DNA of 64,000 nucleotides from Paenirhizobium naphthalenivorans (GCF_007992095.1 NZ_BJZP01000007.1:124001-188000); one strand, 5' to 3'. Shown: positions 35,499-44,604, numbered from the stretch's first letter. Made by a program: numbers and translations. Notes: generated from the sequence alone by a model not told the origin.

Positions 35499-38400
35499 AT
35501 GCATCTCCTGCTCGCCCAGAAAGGCTCGATTGCAGATGGTGAGGAGGCGATCGATCTCGGCCAGACGCCGGGGGATATCCTCTTCCTCTCGGCAGCCGAT
35601 ACGGAATTGGCCGCAATTGCTTCAGCGGTCGCCACCCGAGGCGAAGGTCCGAGCTTTCGTCTGGCCAGCCTGATGAGCCTCAGGCATCCGATGTCTGTCG
35701 ACACCTATGTCGAACGGACCGCGCGGCATGCCAGGTTGATCGTGGTCCGGGCGCTTGGCGGGGCGAGTTACTTTCACTACGCGCTGGAGGCCCTGCACGC
35801 TCTAGCACGCCGCAATGGCGCCTTGATCGCCGTTCTTCCTGGAGACGACAAGCGCGATGAGGGACTGGCCGAATTTTCGACGCTGCCTGACGAGGATCTT
35901 GGTGCGCTCTGGGCCTATCTGATCGAAGGGGGCGATGCCAACGCGCGGGCCTTTGTCGACTATGCCCGCGCCCTGACCGGTTATGGCGAAAAACCGTCAC
36001 CAGCCGCACCGCTGCTCAGGGCCGGCATCTGGTGGCCGGGCAGGGGCGCGATCGGACTCGATGACTGGCGGCAACACCTGTCCGCACCGCTCTCCGGCTC
36101 TTCAACTGTCGCCATCTGTTTTTACCGCGCCCTTGTCCAGAGCGGCGAAACGAAGCCGGTCGAGACGATGATCGAGGCACTCAAAGTCGAGGGACTTGCC
36201 GCGCTGCCAGTCTTCGTCTCCAGCCTTAAGGATGCCGTCTCTGTCGACACGCTGCGGGCGATCTTCGCCGAGGCGCCGCCGGCCGTGGTAATCAATGCCA
36301 CTGGTTTTGCCGTTTCGGCTCCCGGTGCCGAGCGGGTGTCGACGGTGCTGGACGAGGGCGGCGCCGTCGTGCTGCAGGCGTTATTCTCCAGTTCGACCCG
36401 CGAGGCCTGGGCATCTTCCTCCCAGGGGCTGGTTGCCCGTGACCTTGCCATGAGCGTAGCGCTGCCGGAGGTCGATGGTCGTGTCATGACGCGCGCCGTC
36501 TCCTTCAAGGCGGCCGCCCGCTTCGATACTCGCGTCGAGGCCAATATCGTCACCCACGAGCCCGATACCGGCCGTGCCGCCTTCGTTGCCGAGCTTGCCG
36601 CCAATTGGGCACGGCTTAAGGCAACTCCGGCGGACGGGCGCCGGGTGGCGCTGATCATGGCCAATTACCCGAATCGTGATGGCCGTCTCGGCAATGGCGT
36701 CGGTCTCGACACGCCGGCGGGCACCGTCGAAGTGCTTCGGGCGATGGCTGCTGCCGGCTATGCCATCGGCAGCCTGCCGGCCGATGGCGACGCGCTGATG
36801 GCGCATCTGATGGCCGGCCCGACGAACGCGGCAGCCGATGACCGCGAGGTCCGCGAATTTATATCATTGAACGATTACATAAGCTTCTTTGAAAGTCTTC
36901 CCGATAAGGTTCAGTCCGAGGTCACGGTGCGCTGGGGCGCGCCGACCACAGACGCGTTCTTCCTCGATGGTCGGTTCGCCCTGCCGCTGTCCCGCCTTGG
37001 CAATATCATTGTCGGCATCCAGCCGGCGCGCGGCTACAATATCGACCCGAAGGAAACCTATCACTCGCCGGACCTCGTGCCGCCGCACGGTTATCTGGCC
37101 TTCTACGCCTTTCTGCGGCAGGAGTTCGGCGCCCATGCCGTGATCCACATGGGCAAGCACGGCAACCTCGAATGGCTGCCGGGCAAGGCGCTGGCGCTGT
37201 CCGAGTGTTGCTACCCGGAGGCGGTCTTCGGCCCGCTGCCGCATCTCTATCCCTTCATCGTCAACGATCCGGGTGAGGGTACGCAGGCCAAGCGCCGCAC
37301 CTCGGCCGTCATCATCGATCACCTGACGCCACCGCTGACGCGCGCCGAAAGCTATGGACCGTTGAAGGATCTGGAAGCCCTGGTCGATGAGTACTACGAG
37401 GCCTCTGGCAGCGATCCGCGCCGTTTGAAGCTTCTCAAGAAACAGATCCTCGAACTCATCGCTGACATCGGCCTCGATCAGGATGCCGGCATCGCCAGGG
37501 GCGAAGCGGAGGAAAGCGCGTTGGAAAAGCTCGACGCCTATCTTTGCGACCTGAAGGAAATGCAGATCCGCGATGGGCTGCACATCTTCGGGCTGGCACC
37601 GGAAGGCCGGCTGCTGACTGATCTGACGGTGGCGCTTGCCCGGGTGCCACGCGGTCTGGGCGAGGGCGGCGACCAGAGCCTGCAAAGGGCGATCGCCGTC
37701 GATGTTCTGGGAAAAGAAAACCCCTCCGCAACCTCTCCCCACAAGGGGGAGGGACTTCCACCTGCGCCTGACGCAGCGTTGGAAGGCCAAGGCAAGCCAA
37801 TGGTATTCTCCCCCCTTGTGGGGGAGATGGCAGGCAGGCCAGAGGTGGAGCTCTCGTTAAAGGTCGACGTATTCGACCCCCTCGATTGCGTCATGTCCGA
37901 TCCGTGGACCGGTCCAAAGCCCGCCATCCTTGCCGATCTCACGGATGCCCCCTGGCGGACCAAAGGCGACACGGTCGAGCGGATCGAGCTCCTTGCCACG
38001 CAGCTTGTGGATGGCACCACATCCTGCCCTGAAGACTGGCCTCAAACCCGGGTCGTACTCGATGAGATCGAGACGCGACTAAAACCGTCGATCGTCAGAT
38101 CCGGCCCGTCCGAAATCGAAGGACTGCTCACCGGTCTCGACGGTCGTTTCGTGCCGCCCGGACCGTCGGGTGCGCCGACACGTGGGCGGCCCGATGTCCT
38201 GCCGACCGGCCGCAATTTTTACTCGGTCGACAGCCGCGCCGTGCCGACCCCGGCCGCCTATGAGCTGGGCAAGAAATCCGCCGAACTGCTGATCGCCCGC
38301 TACGTGCAGGACCATGGCGAATGGCCGACCTCGTTCGGCCTGACCGCCTGGGGTACATCCAATATGCGCACCGGCGGCGATGACATCGCTCAGGCGCTGG

Positions 38401-39395
38401 CGCTGATCGGAGTGAAACCCCTGTGGGATATGGTCTCGCGCCGTGTCACCGGCTACGAGATCATCCCGCAAGCCATCCTTGGTCGGCCTCGCGTCGACGT
38501 GACGCTGCGCATCTCCGGCTTCTTCCGTGACGCCTTTCCGGAGCAGATCGCGCTTTACGACAAGGCTGTCGGTGCCGTGGCCGGACTCGATGAGGACGAA
38601 GCCGACAATCCGATCGCCGCCCGTGTCCGTGCCGAGACCGCGCGGTTCGTGGCTGCGGGGCTGGACGACAAGACCGCCGCCCGCCGTGCCGGTTATCGCG
38701 TCTTCGGCTCCAAGCCCGGTGCATACGGCGCCGGGCTTCAGGCGCTGATCGACGAGAAGGGCTGGGAGCGCCGCAGTGATCTCGCCGAAGCCTATCTCGT
38801 CTGGGGCGGCTATGCCTACGGCGCCGGTGAAGACGGCAAGGCCGAGCGCGGCCTGTTCGAGGAGCGGTTGCGGACCGTGCAGGCGGTGGTTCAGAACCAG
38901 GACAATCGCGAGCACGATCTACTCGACAGCGACGACTACTACCAGTTCGAGGGCGGTATGACTGCGGCGATCGAACATATCGCCGGCGCCCGCCCGACGG
39001 TCTACCACAACGACCATTCACGCCCGGAAAAGCCGGTGATCCGCACGCTGGAGGAAGAGATTGGCCGCGTCGTGCGGGCTCGTGTCGTCAACCCCAAATG
39101 GATCGAGGGCGTGATGCGCCACGGCTACAAGGGCGCCTTCGAGATTGCCGCCACCGTCGACTATATGTTCGCCTTCTCGGCAACCACCGGTGCTGTGCGT
39201 GACCATCATTTCGAGGCGATCTACCAAGCCTTCGTCATGGACGAGCGGGTGCGCGATTTCATCGCGGAGAAGAACCCGGCAGCGCTCAAGGAAATGTCCG
39301 AGCGGCTGATCGAGGCGATCGACCGTGGGCTGTGGACGCCGCGCAGCAATTCGGCGATGTTCGATCTCTCTCGGCTCGCCCGCGGTGATGCCTGA
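35499..39395 (+). CDS. cobN: Cobaltochelatase subunit CobN, with an in-frame insertion
   Basis: Large subunit of the ATP-dependent aerobic cobaltochelatase CobNST, which puts cobalt into hydrogenobyrinate a,c-diamide. The 1298-residue protein is slightly long for the family. Conserved stretches include HMGKHGNLEWLPGKALALS and SFGLTAWGTSNMRTGGDD. Residues ~743-786 are encoded by a palindromic DNA element (37733-37828) and read like KENPSATSPHKGEG; this part is Pro/Gly-rich and looks like a surface linker. CobS and CobT are not in this window. Confidence 0.96.
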   Translation: MHLLLAQKGSIADGEEAIDLGQTPGDILFLSAADTELAAIASAVATRGEGPSFRLASLMSLRHPMSVDTYVERTARHARLIVVRALGGASYFHYALEALHALARRNGALIAVLPGDDKRDEGLAEFSTLPDEDLGALWAYLIEGGDANARAFVDYARALTGYGEKPSPAAPLLRAGIWWPGRGAIGLDDWRQHLSAPLSGSSTVAICFYRALVQSGETKPVETMIEALKVEGLAALPVFVSSLKDAVSVDTLRAIFAEAPPAVVINATGFAVSAPGAERVSTVLDEGGAVVLQALFSSSTREAWASSSQGLVARDLAMSVALPEVDGRVMTRAVSFKAAARFDTRVEANIVTHEPDTGRAAFVAELAANWARLKATPADGRRVALIMANYPNRDGRLGNGVGLDTPAGTVEVLRAMAAAGYAIGSLPADGDALMAHLMAGPTNAAADDREVREFISLNDYISFFESLPDKVQSEVTVRWGAPTTDAFFLDGRFALPLSRLGNIIVGIQPARGYNIDPKETYHSPDLVPPHGYLAFYAFLRQEFGAHAVIHMGKHGNLEWLPGKALALSECCYPEAVFGPLPHLYPFIVNDPGEGTQAKRRTSAVIIDHLTPPLTRAESYGPLKDLEALVDEYYEASGSDPRRLKLLKKQILELIADIGLDQDAGIARGEAEESALEKLDAYLCDLKEMQIRDGLHIFGLAPEGRLLTDLTVALARVPRGLGEGGDQSLQRAIAVDVLGKENPSATSPHKGEGLPPAPDAALEGQGKPMVFSPLVGEMAGRPEVELSLKVDVFDPLDCVMSDPWTGPKPAILADLTDAPWRTKGDTVERIELLATQLVDGTTSCPEDWPQTRVVLDEIETRLKPSIVRSGPSEIEGLLTGLDGRFVPPGPSGAPTRGRPDVLPTGRNFYSVDSRAVPTPAAYELGKKSAELLIARYVQDHGEWPTSFGLTAWGTSNMRTGGDDIAQALALIGVKPLWDMVSRRVTGYEIIPQAILGRPRVDVTLRISGFFRDAFPEQIALYDKAVGAVAGLDEDEADNPIAARVRAETARFVAAGLDDKTAARRAGYRVFGSKPGAYGAGLQALIDEKGWERRSDLAEAYLVWGGYAYGAGEDGKAERGLFEERLRTVQAVVQNQDNREHDLLDSDDYYQFEGGMTAAIEHIAGARPTVYHNDHSRPEKPVIRTLEEEIGRVVRARVVNPKWIEGVMRHGYKGAFEIAATVDYMFAFSATTGAVRDHHFEAIYQAFVMDERVRDFIAEKNPAALKEMSERLIEAIDRGLWTPRSNSAMFDLSRLARGDA
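37733..37828. repeat. Palindromic element inserted in frame in cobN
   Basis: Two outer arms of about 20 bases, CTCTCCCCACAAGGGGGAGG at 37733 and its near inverse at 37807-37828, surround an inner hairpin built from CTTCCA and TGGAAG with CTGCG/CGCAG. The arms carry the CTCCCCCACAAGGGGG core common to rhizobial intergenic palindromes (RIME-like elements). It keeps the cobN frame open. Confidence 0.75.
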
Positions 39396-39418
39396 AACGA
39401 CAATTGGAGGATGACACC

Positions 39419-40051
39419 ATGACCGACGAGCTTTCCGGCGCTTCACCCGAGGATCTTGCCCGCCACTCTGAAAAAATGGCGAAGAAGAAGGCCGCCCGTG
39501 AGAAGATCATGGCGACCAAGACTGGCGAGAAGGGACTGATCATCGTCCACACCGGCAAGGGCAAGGGCAAGTCGTCCGCCGCCTTCGGTATGATCTTCCG
39601 CCACATCGCCCACGGCAAGAAATGCGCCGTCGTGCAGTTCATCAAGGGCGCCATGTCAACCGGTGAGCGCGACCTGATCCTCAAGCATTTCTCCGATCTG
39701 TGCGAATTCCACACCATGGGCGAGGGCTTTACCTGGGAGACCCAGGACAAGGCCCGCGACATCGCCATGGCCAAGGCCGCCTGGGAGAAGGCCAAGGAAC
39801 TGATCCGCGATGCGAGCAATTCCATGGTTTTGCTCGACGAGATCAACATTGCCATTCGTTATGATTATATCGACATCGCCGACGTGGTGGCTTTCCTTGA
39901 GAGCGAGAAGCCGGAAATGACGCATGTCGTCTTGACCGGTCGCAACGCCAAGGAAGAGCTGATCGAGATTGCTGATCTCGTGACAGAAATGGAGCTGATC
40001 AAGCATCCCTTCCGTTCCGGCATCAAGGCGCAGACTGGGGTCGAATTCTGA
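39419..40051 (+). CDS. cobO: Cob(I)yrinic acid a,c-diamide adenosyltransferase CobO
   Basis: Attaches the 5'-deoxyadenosyl group from ATP to the cobalt of the corrin. The 210-residue protein has the P-loop GKGKGKSS at 46-53 and the VVQFIKG and LDEINIAIRYDY stretches of the CobA/CobO family. The ATG at 39419 follows GGAGG; a TTG at 39404 lies within that ribosome-binding site and is unlikely. It overlaps the next gene by one base. Confidence 0.96.
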   Translation: MTDELSGASPEDLARHSEKMAKKKAAREKIMATKTGEKGLIIVHTGKGKGKSSAAFGMIFRHIAHGKKCAVVQFIKGAMSTGERDLILKHFSDLCEFHTMGEGFTWETQDKARDIAMAKAAWEKAKELIRDASNSMVLLDEINIAIRYDYIDIADVVAFLESEKPEMTHVVLTGRNAKEELIEIADLVTEMELIKHPFRSGIKAQTGVEF

Positions 40052-40476
40052 TGGTACAAGGCTGGCAGTTCTGGGCCTTTCTCTCGGCGGTTTTCGCCGC
40101 TTTGACCGCGATCTTCGGCAAGGTCGGCGTAGCCGGTGTCAATTCGGACCTGGCGACGCTGATCCGTACCGGGGTGATCCTCGTCGTGCTCATCGGGATC
40201 GTCGCCGCGACCGGACAATGGCAATCGCCTTCGACGATTTCGGCCAAGACCTGGATCTTCCTGGCCCTGTCGGGCCTTGCCACCGGCGCGTCCTGGATCG
40301 CCTACTATCGCGCCCTGAAACTCGGAGAAGCCTCGCGCGTCGCACCAATCGACAAACTGTCGATTGTCCTGGTCGCGATATTCGCCGCGCTCTTCCTCGG
40401 CGAGAAGCTCAGTCTCGCGGCCTGGGGCGGTGTCGCGATGATCGGTGTCGGGGCAATTATCGTGGCGGTGTTCTAG
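40051..40476 (+). CDS. Half-size EamA family transporter
   Basis: A 141-residue membrane protein carrying a single EamA (DUF6) domain with about five hydrophobic segments, against ten in full-length members. It likely works as a dimer, like small multidrug-resistance proteins. Its ATG overlaps the cobO stop (TGATG), so it is expressed with cobalamin genes; a role in export of a related compound or metal ligand is inference only. The TAG stop uses the TA at which an IS630 element has inserted. Confidence 0.85.
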   Translation: MVQGWQFWAFLSAVFAALTAIFGKVGVAGVNSDLATLIRTGVILVVLIGIVAATGQWQSPSTISAKTWIFLALSGLATGASWIAYYRALKLGEASRVAPIDKLSIVLVAIFAALFLGEKLSLAAWGGVAMIGVGAIIVAVF

Positions 40477-41527
40477 AGCACGTCCGTTTTACTCGGGGTC
40501 ATATCCGCAGGATTTGAAGTAGTTGGCGCATTCTTGCGGTTCGAACAGCGTGACGATCTGGCCGACCGTGTTCCATAAACCCTCGACCGTTCGCTCAGCT
40601 TTGGCGCGCAAGACGGCCTTGAGCTTTGCAAATGCCTTCTCTATGGGGTTGAAGTCTGGGCTGTAGGGCGGAAGGTAGAGTAACCGGCATCCCGCGCCTT
40701 CAATTGCGCGCCGCACGCCCTCCGCCTTGTGTGCGGGCAGATTGTCCATGATGACGATGTCGTCCGGTGCCAAGGTTGGAATGAGAACCTGTTCGACATA
40801 GGCCTGGAATGCGGAGCCGTTCATCGCACCGTCGAGGACCATGGGCGCGGTCATGCCGGATAGCCTGAGCGCTCCGGTGAAGGTGGTCGTCTTCCAATGG
40901 CCGTGCGGGACCGGTGAGCGGCATCGATCTCCGCAAGGGGCCCGTCCGCGAAGCCGAGACATCTTCGTGCTCAGACCGGTTTCATCGATGAAGACGAGCC
41001 TCGCCGGATCGAGATCGAGTTGGCCGTCGAACCAGTCCTGACGACGTTTCAGGAGGTCAGGACGCTCCTGCTCCAGTGCATGTGCGGTCTTTTTTTGAAA
41101 GTCCAGCCGCGCTTTCGCAGCCAGACGTCAAGCGCGCTGCGGCCGATCGATACGGCTCTGTCCTCACGCAATCGCAGAACCATCTCGTTGAGCGTGATAT
41201 CCTTTTCCTCTTCGATCATGCCGATGATGAAGTCCTCGTGAGCATCGAGGCGTGAGCCCCCGCGTCGGCCCTGCTTCCCAGGCGTCAACTGACCCGCCCG
41301 CGCGCTGGCGATCCAGGCGATGGCCGTTGAAATGCCAATCCCAAATCGGGCCGCCGCTGATCGCGCCGACATGCCATCGCGTGACGCAGCCAGAACGCGG
41401 CTACGCAGATCATTACTGAAAGCTCGGGTCATATTGCCTCCGACCGAATCAACAGTTGGGGCGATGGAATCAGAATCCGGCAGCTAGGGGAATCCTCAAA
41501 GCGATTCCGCGTTCAATGGGCGTGCTC
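40476..41527 (-). mobile_element. IS630-family insertion sequence
   Basis: A 1052-base element with ends GAGCACG(T/C)CC(G/A)TT in inverted orientation (11 of 13 bases match) and a TA duplication at 40474-40475 and 41528-41529, as IS630/Tc1-mariner elements make. It encodes one transposase in two overlapping frames. It sits between the convergent EamA and TSUP genes, at a TA that belongs to both stop codons. Confidence 0.92.
40489..41432 (-). CDS. IS630 transposase, made by -1 frameshift from two frames
   Basis: The first frame (41432 down to a stop at 41049) encodes the helix-turn-helix DNA-binding part (MSARSAAARFGIGISTAIAW). The second frame (ending at 40489) carries the DDE catalytic domain: VFIDETGL, VIMDNLPAHK and NPIEKAFAKLK. 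The frames join at a run of seven A followed by G (41096-41090 on the minus strand), a -1 slippage site as known in the family. The fused product would be 314 residues. No internal stop is seen, so it may be active. Confidence 0.88.
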
Positions 41528-42312
41528 TAGAACCCCATCCACACTCTGACCGGATTGCTCGGGTCCATCAACAGCTTGGTGGCAAGCGCGACGCAGGTGA
41601 CGATCAAGAGCGGCTTGATCAGCTTGGCGCCGTTCTTCATCGCGAGCTTCGAGCCGGCCTGCGCGCCGAGAAATTGGCCAAGACCCATCATAAGGCCGAC
41701 CTTCCACAAGACGACGCCGCTCGCCAGAAAGACGAGGAAGGCACCGAGGTTGGAGGAGAGGTTCAGCAACTTGGTGTGGGCCGTTGCCTTCAGCATGCCG
41801 AAACCGGCGAGCGAGACGAAAGCCAGCATGAAGAACGAGCCGGTGCCGGGGCCGAACACGCCGTCGTAGAAGCCGATCAGCGGCACAAAGGTCAGGCCGA
41901 ACAGGAGGGGCGTCATCCGTTGATGCCGGTCGACATCCGCCAGATTGGGCTTGAGGGCGAAGTAGAGGGCGATGGCCACCAGCAGAAAGGGCATGAGCGC
42001 GCGCAGCACGTCACCCGGAACCACGGTCGCGAGCAGGGCGCCCAGCGCGCCGCCGAGCCCGGCGAACGCGGCCATCGGCAATTGGCTCTTTAGGTCCACA
42101 TGGCCCTTACGGGCATAGGCCATCGTCGCCGAGGCCGCGCCAAACATTGACTGCAGCTTGTTCGTGCCGAGCGTCTGGAGCGGCGGAATACCGGCGATCA
42201 GCATGGCGGGAATGGTTACGAGGCCGCCGCCGCCGGCAATCGAATCGATGAAGCCGGCAATGAAGGCGGCAAGAAACAGCAGAAGCAGGCTCTGGAAGGC
42301 GAGTTCAACCAC
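41527..42312 (-). CDS. TSUP (TauE/SafE) family membrane transporter
   Basis: A 261-residue inner-membrane protein with about eight transmembrane helices. It has the family motifs GFIDSIAGGGGLVTIPAML near the N-terminus and VFGPGTGSFFM in the middle. Members export sulfite, sulfoacetate or other organosulfur anions; the substrate is not known here. The start is probably GTG at 42312 (MVELAFQSLLL). Its TAG stop overlaps the IS630 target TA, and before the insertion it shared CTAG with the EamA stop. Confidence 0.88.
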   Translation of the reverse strand: MVELAFQSLLLLFLAAFIAGFIDSIAGGGGLVTIPAMLIAGIPPLQTLGTNKLQSMFGAASATMAYARKGHVDLKSQLPMAAFAGLGGALGALLATVVPGDVLRALMPFLLVAIALYFALKPNLADVDRHQRMTPLLFGLTFVPLIGFYDGVFGPGTGSFFMLAFVSLAGFGMLKATAHTKLLNLSSNLGAFLVFLASGVVLWKVGLMMGLGQFLGAQAGSKLAMKNGAKLIKPLLIVTCVALATKLLMDPSNPVRVWMGF

Positions 42313-42486
42313 GATGACCCCGTGCGGCGGATGCGGAAAGAGGCGCACTCTTGCACCATGTCGGCGCGCGGGGCAACATTCCCGGCAAGCGGAAGGCCGA
42401 GCGCCTGCGATCTTCGCCGCATCCGCCACATGATCCGGCGCAAACGGATTTGACCGCATGTGTCGCCTTCGGTAAAGCTCTTTCCA

Positions 42487-42640
42487 ATGTGCGACGGCGC
42501 CTGTTCGACAGGCTGGAAATAGTCCGGTGCGGCCGACCCAAGTCGGGGGCCAATTCCGGAGCTGTCCCCAAGGCTAGCGAACCGATCTCAAGCGGTTCCG
42601 GCGCTTCGTACATGCAAGAACACGAAGCAGGGAGGCCTTG
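42487..42640 (+). promoter_or_regulatory. Cobalamin-riboswitch-like leader before cbiX (variant or decaying)
   Basis: The segment GGAAATAGTCCGGTGCGG (from about 42514), then GACCCAAGTCGGGGG and CCAATTCCGGAGCTGTCCCC, follows the aptamer order GGGAA...CGGTG...TCCG..GCTG.CCCC. The usual CGCAACTGT and GCCACTG cores are missing. The end, CGAAGCAGGGAGGCCTTG (42623-42640), resembles the normal 3' block GAAGCCAGGAGACCTGCC but serves as the cbiX ribosome-binding site. It may be a degenerate or minimal riboswitch. Confidence 0.45.
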
Positions 42641-42646
42641 TTGAAT

Positions 42647-43957
42647 ATGACTGAAAAACTTGGAATCATGGTCTGCGGCCACGGCAGTCGCAATCAGAAC
42701 GCGGCCCGCGAATTCGCCATTATCGCCGAGGCATTGCGCGCCCGAAACCCCGACATGCCGGTCGAATACGGCTATCTCGAATTCTGCAATCCGGTGATCT
42801 CGTCCGGCCTCGACAAGCTGCGTGCCAAAGGGGTCACCCGGGTGCTCGCCGTGCCCGGCATGCTCTTTGCCGCCGGCCACGCCAAGAATGACATTCCCTC
42901 CGTGCTCAACACCTATCAGGCGCAGAACCCGGGTATGGTCATCAACTATGGCCGCGAGCTGGGTATCGATCTGAAGATGATCCGCGCCGCCGGCGAGCGG
43001 ATCCAGCAAGCCGTGGACGAGGCTAACGAAACACTCGGTTTCGTCGACAAGCACGATACGTTGCTGATGGTCGTAGGCCGCGGTTCGTCCGACCCGGATG
43101 CCAATTCCAACGCCTCCAAGGTCATGCGCATGCTGTGGGAAGGGATGGGTTTCGGTTGGGGTGAGACCTGTTATTCCGGCGTGACCTTCCCGTTGGTCGA
43201 GCCGGGCCTGACCCATGCCGCCAAGCTCGGCTACAAGCGCATCATCGTCTTCCCGTATTTCCTCTTCACCGGCGTGCTGGTCAAACGCATCTACAGTTAC
43301 ACCGACGAGGTGGCGGCGCGCCATCCGGAGATCCAGTTCGTCAAGGCGAGCTACCTCAACGACCATCCGCTGGTTCTCGACGCCTTCCAGGACCGGGTCA
43401 AGGAGATCATCGACGGCGCGGCGGTGATGAACTGCCAGATGTGCAAGTACCGCGAACAGGTGCTGGGCTTCGAGGCCGACATCGGCCAGCCGCAGGAAAG
43501 CCATCACCATCACGTCGAGGGCATCGGTGGCGGGTTGGAGAACTGTCCGTGCAAGGGTGATTGCGATGCGTCTTGCCGCGATCCCGAATTCTGCAAGGAG
43601 CATGGTCTACCCTGGACGCCGGTCCACAGCCATGCCGAGCCGCACGACCTTGAACCGGCCTTCGACTACGGCGCCTCCACCACGCTCGGCGGCAAGTATG
43701 GCCACTTGATGAACGCGGCACCCGACGCCGAACTCGAGGCTGTGATGAACGCACCGTCGAGCGGCAAACCGCATCTCCATGAGCATGGTCCGAACTGCGG
43801 CTGTGGCCATCACCACGACCATGGCCATGGCGCGCACGATCATCACGAGCATGACCACGGTCACGGCCATCCGCATGATCATGGGCATGACCATCATCAT
43901 GCCCCGTACCCGCATGCCGACCATCCGCTCGGCCCGAAGTCCATGCAGAAGAAGTGA
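42647..43957 (+). CDS. cbiX: Sirohydrochlorin cobaltochelatase-like protein CbiX with metal-rich tail
   Basis: CbiX-type chelatase, with two repeats of the chelatase fold in 436 residues (MVCGHGSRNQNA early; GRGSSDPDANSNASK in the second). Such enzymes put cobalt into sirohydrochlorin. The C-terminal ~150 residues carry Cys motifs (MNCQMCKYR, ENCPCKGDCDASCRDPEFC) followed by a long His/Asp/Gly tail. The start is unsure: ATG at 42647 is given, but TTG at 42641 has better spacing from GGGAGG. It overlaps cobH by one base. Confidence 0.88.
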   Translation: MTEKLGIMVCGHGSRNQNAAREFAIIAEALRARNPDMPVEYGYLEFCNPVISSGLDKLRAKGVTRVLAVPGMLFAAGHAKNDIPSVLNTYQAQNPGMVINYGRELGIDLKMIRAAGERIQQAVDEANETLGFVDKHDTLLMVVGRGSSDPDANSNASKVMRMLWEGMGFGWGETCYSGVTFPLVEPGLTHAAKLGYKRIIVFPYFLFTGVLVKRIYSYTDEVAARHPEIQFVKASYLNDHPLVLDAFQDRVKEIIDGAAVMNCQMCKYREQVLGFEADIGQPQESHHHHVEGIGGGLENCPCKGDCDASCRDPEFCKEHGLPWTPVHSHAEPHDLEPAFDYGASTTLGGKYGHLMNAAPDAELEAVMNAPSSGKPHLHEHGPNCGCGHHHDHGHGAHDHHEHDHGHGHPHDHGHDHHHAPYPHADHPLGPKSMQKK

Positions 43958-44604
43958 TGAGCGTGGGCGGTGTCGACTACATTCGTGATCCGGCCGAGAT
44001 CTATCGGCAATCCTTCGCGACGATCCGCGGTGAAGCGGAACTGTCGCGTTTCGACGGCGGCATGGAGAAACTGGCGATCCGGTTGATCCACGCCTGCGGC
44101 ATGACAGATCTGGCTTATGACATCGCCTTTTCCGCGGGCGCCTTCGAGGTTGGGGCTCTGGCGCTGGCTGGTGGCGCGCCCGTGCTCTGCGATGTGGAGA
44201 TGGTGCGCCACGGCATCATCCGGCGTTTGTTGCCGGCGGCAAACGATGTCCTGTGCCTGCTGAACGACGAGCGTGTGCGCCCCAAAGCCACCGAGATCGG
44301 CAACACCCGCTCGGCTGCGCAGGTCGATTTCTGGGACGACCGGCTCGCCGGCGCCGTTGTGGCGATCGGGAATGCGCCGACAGCGCTCTTCCGGCTGTTC
44401 GAGCGGATGGACACAGGCGCGCCGAAGCCAGCACTGATCCTCGGCTTTCCCGTCGGTTTCGTCGGCGCCGCGGAGAGCAAGGAGGCCCTGATCGAAAACA
44501 GTCGCGGCGTGCCCTACATCGTGGTTCGTGGCCGGCGCGGCGGCTCGGCCATGGCATCGGCTGCCGTCAACGCACTTGCCGGAGGGCTCGGCACCAATGA
44601 CTGA
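43957..44604 (+). CDS. cobH: Precorrin-8X methylmutase
   Basis: Moves the methyl group from C-11 to C-12 of precorrin-8X to give hydrogenobyrinic acid. The 215-residue protein has the N-terminal YIRDPAEIYRQSFATIR, the catalytic-His region KLAIRLIHACGMTDLA and the C-terminal FPVGFVGAAESKEAL. Its start overlaps the cbiX end, and its own end overlaps cobL by 8 bases, so a polycistronic, coupled operon is clear. Confidence 0.96.
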   Translation: MSVGGVDYIRDPAEIYRQSFATIRGEAELSRFDGGMEKLAIRLIHACGMTDLAYDIAFSAGAFEVGALALAGGAPVLCDVEMVRHGIIRRLLPAANDVLCLLNDERVRPKATEIGNTRSAAQVDFWDDRLAGAVVAIGNAPTALFRLFERMDTGAPKPALILGFPVGFVGAAESKEALIENSRGVPYIVVRGRRGGSAMASAAVNALAGGLGTND

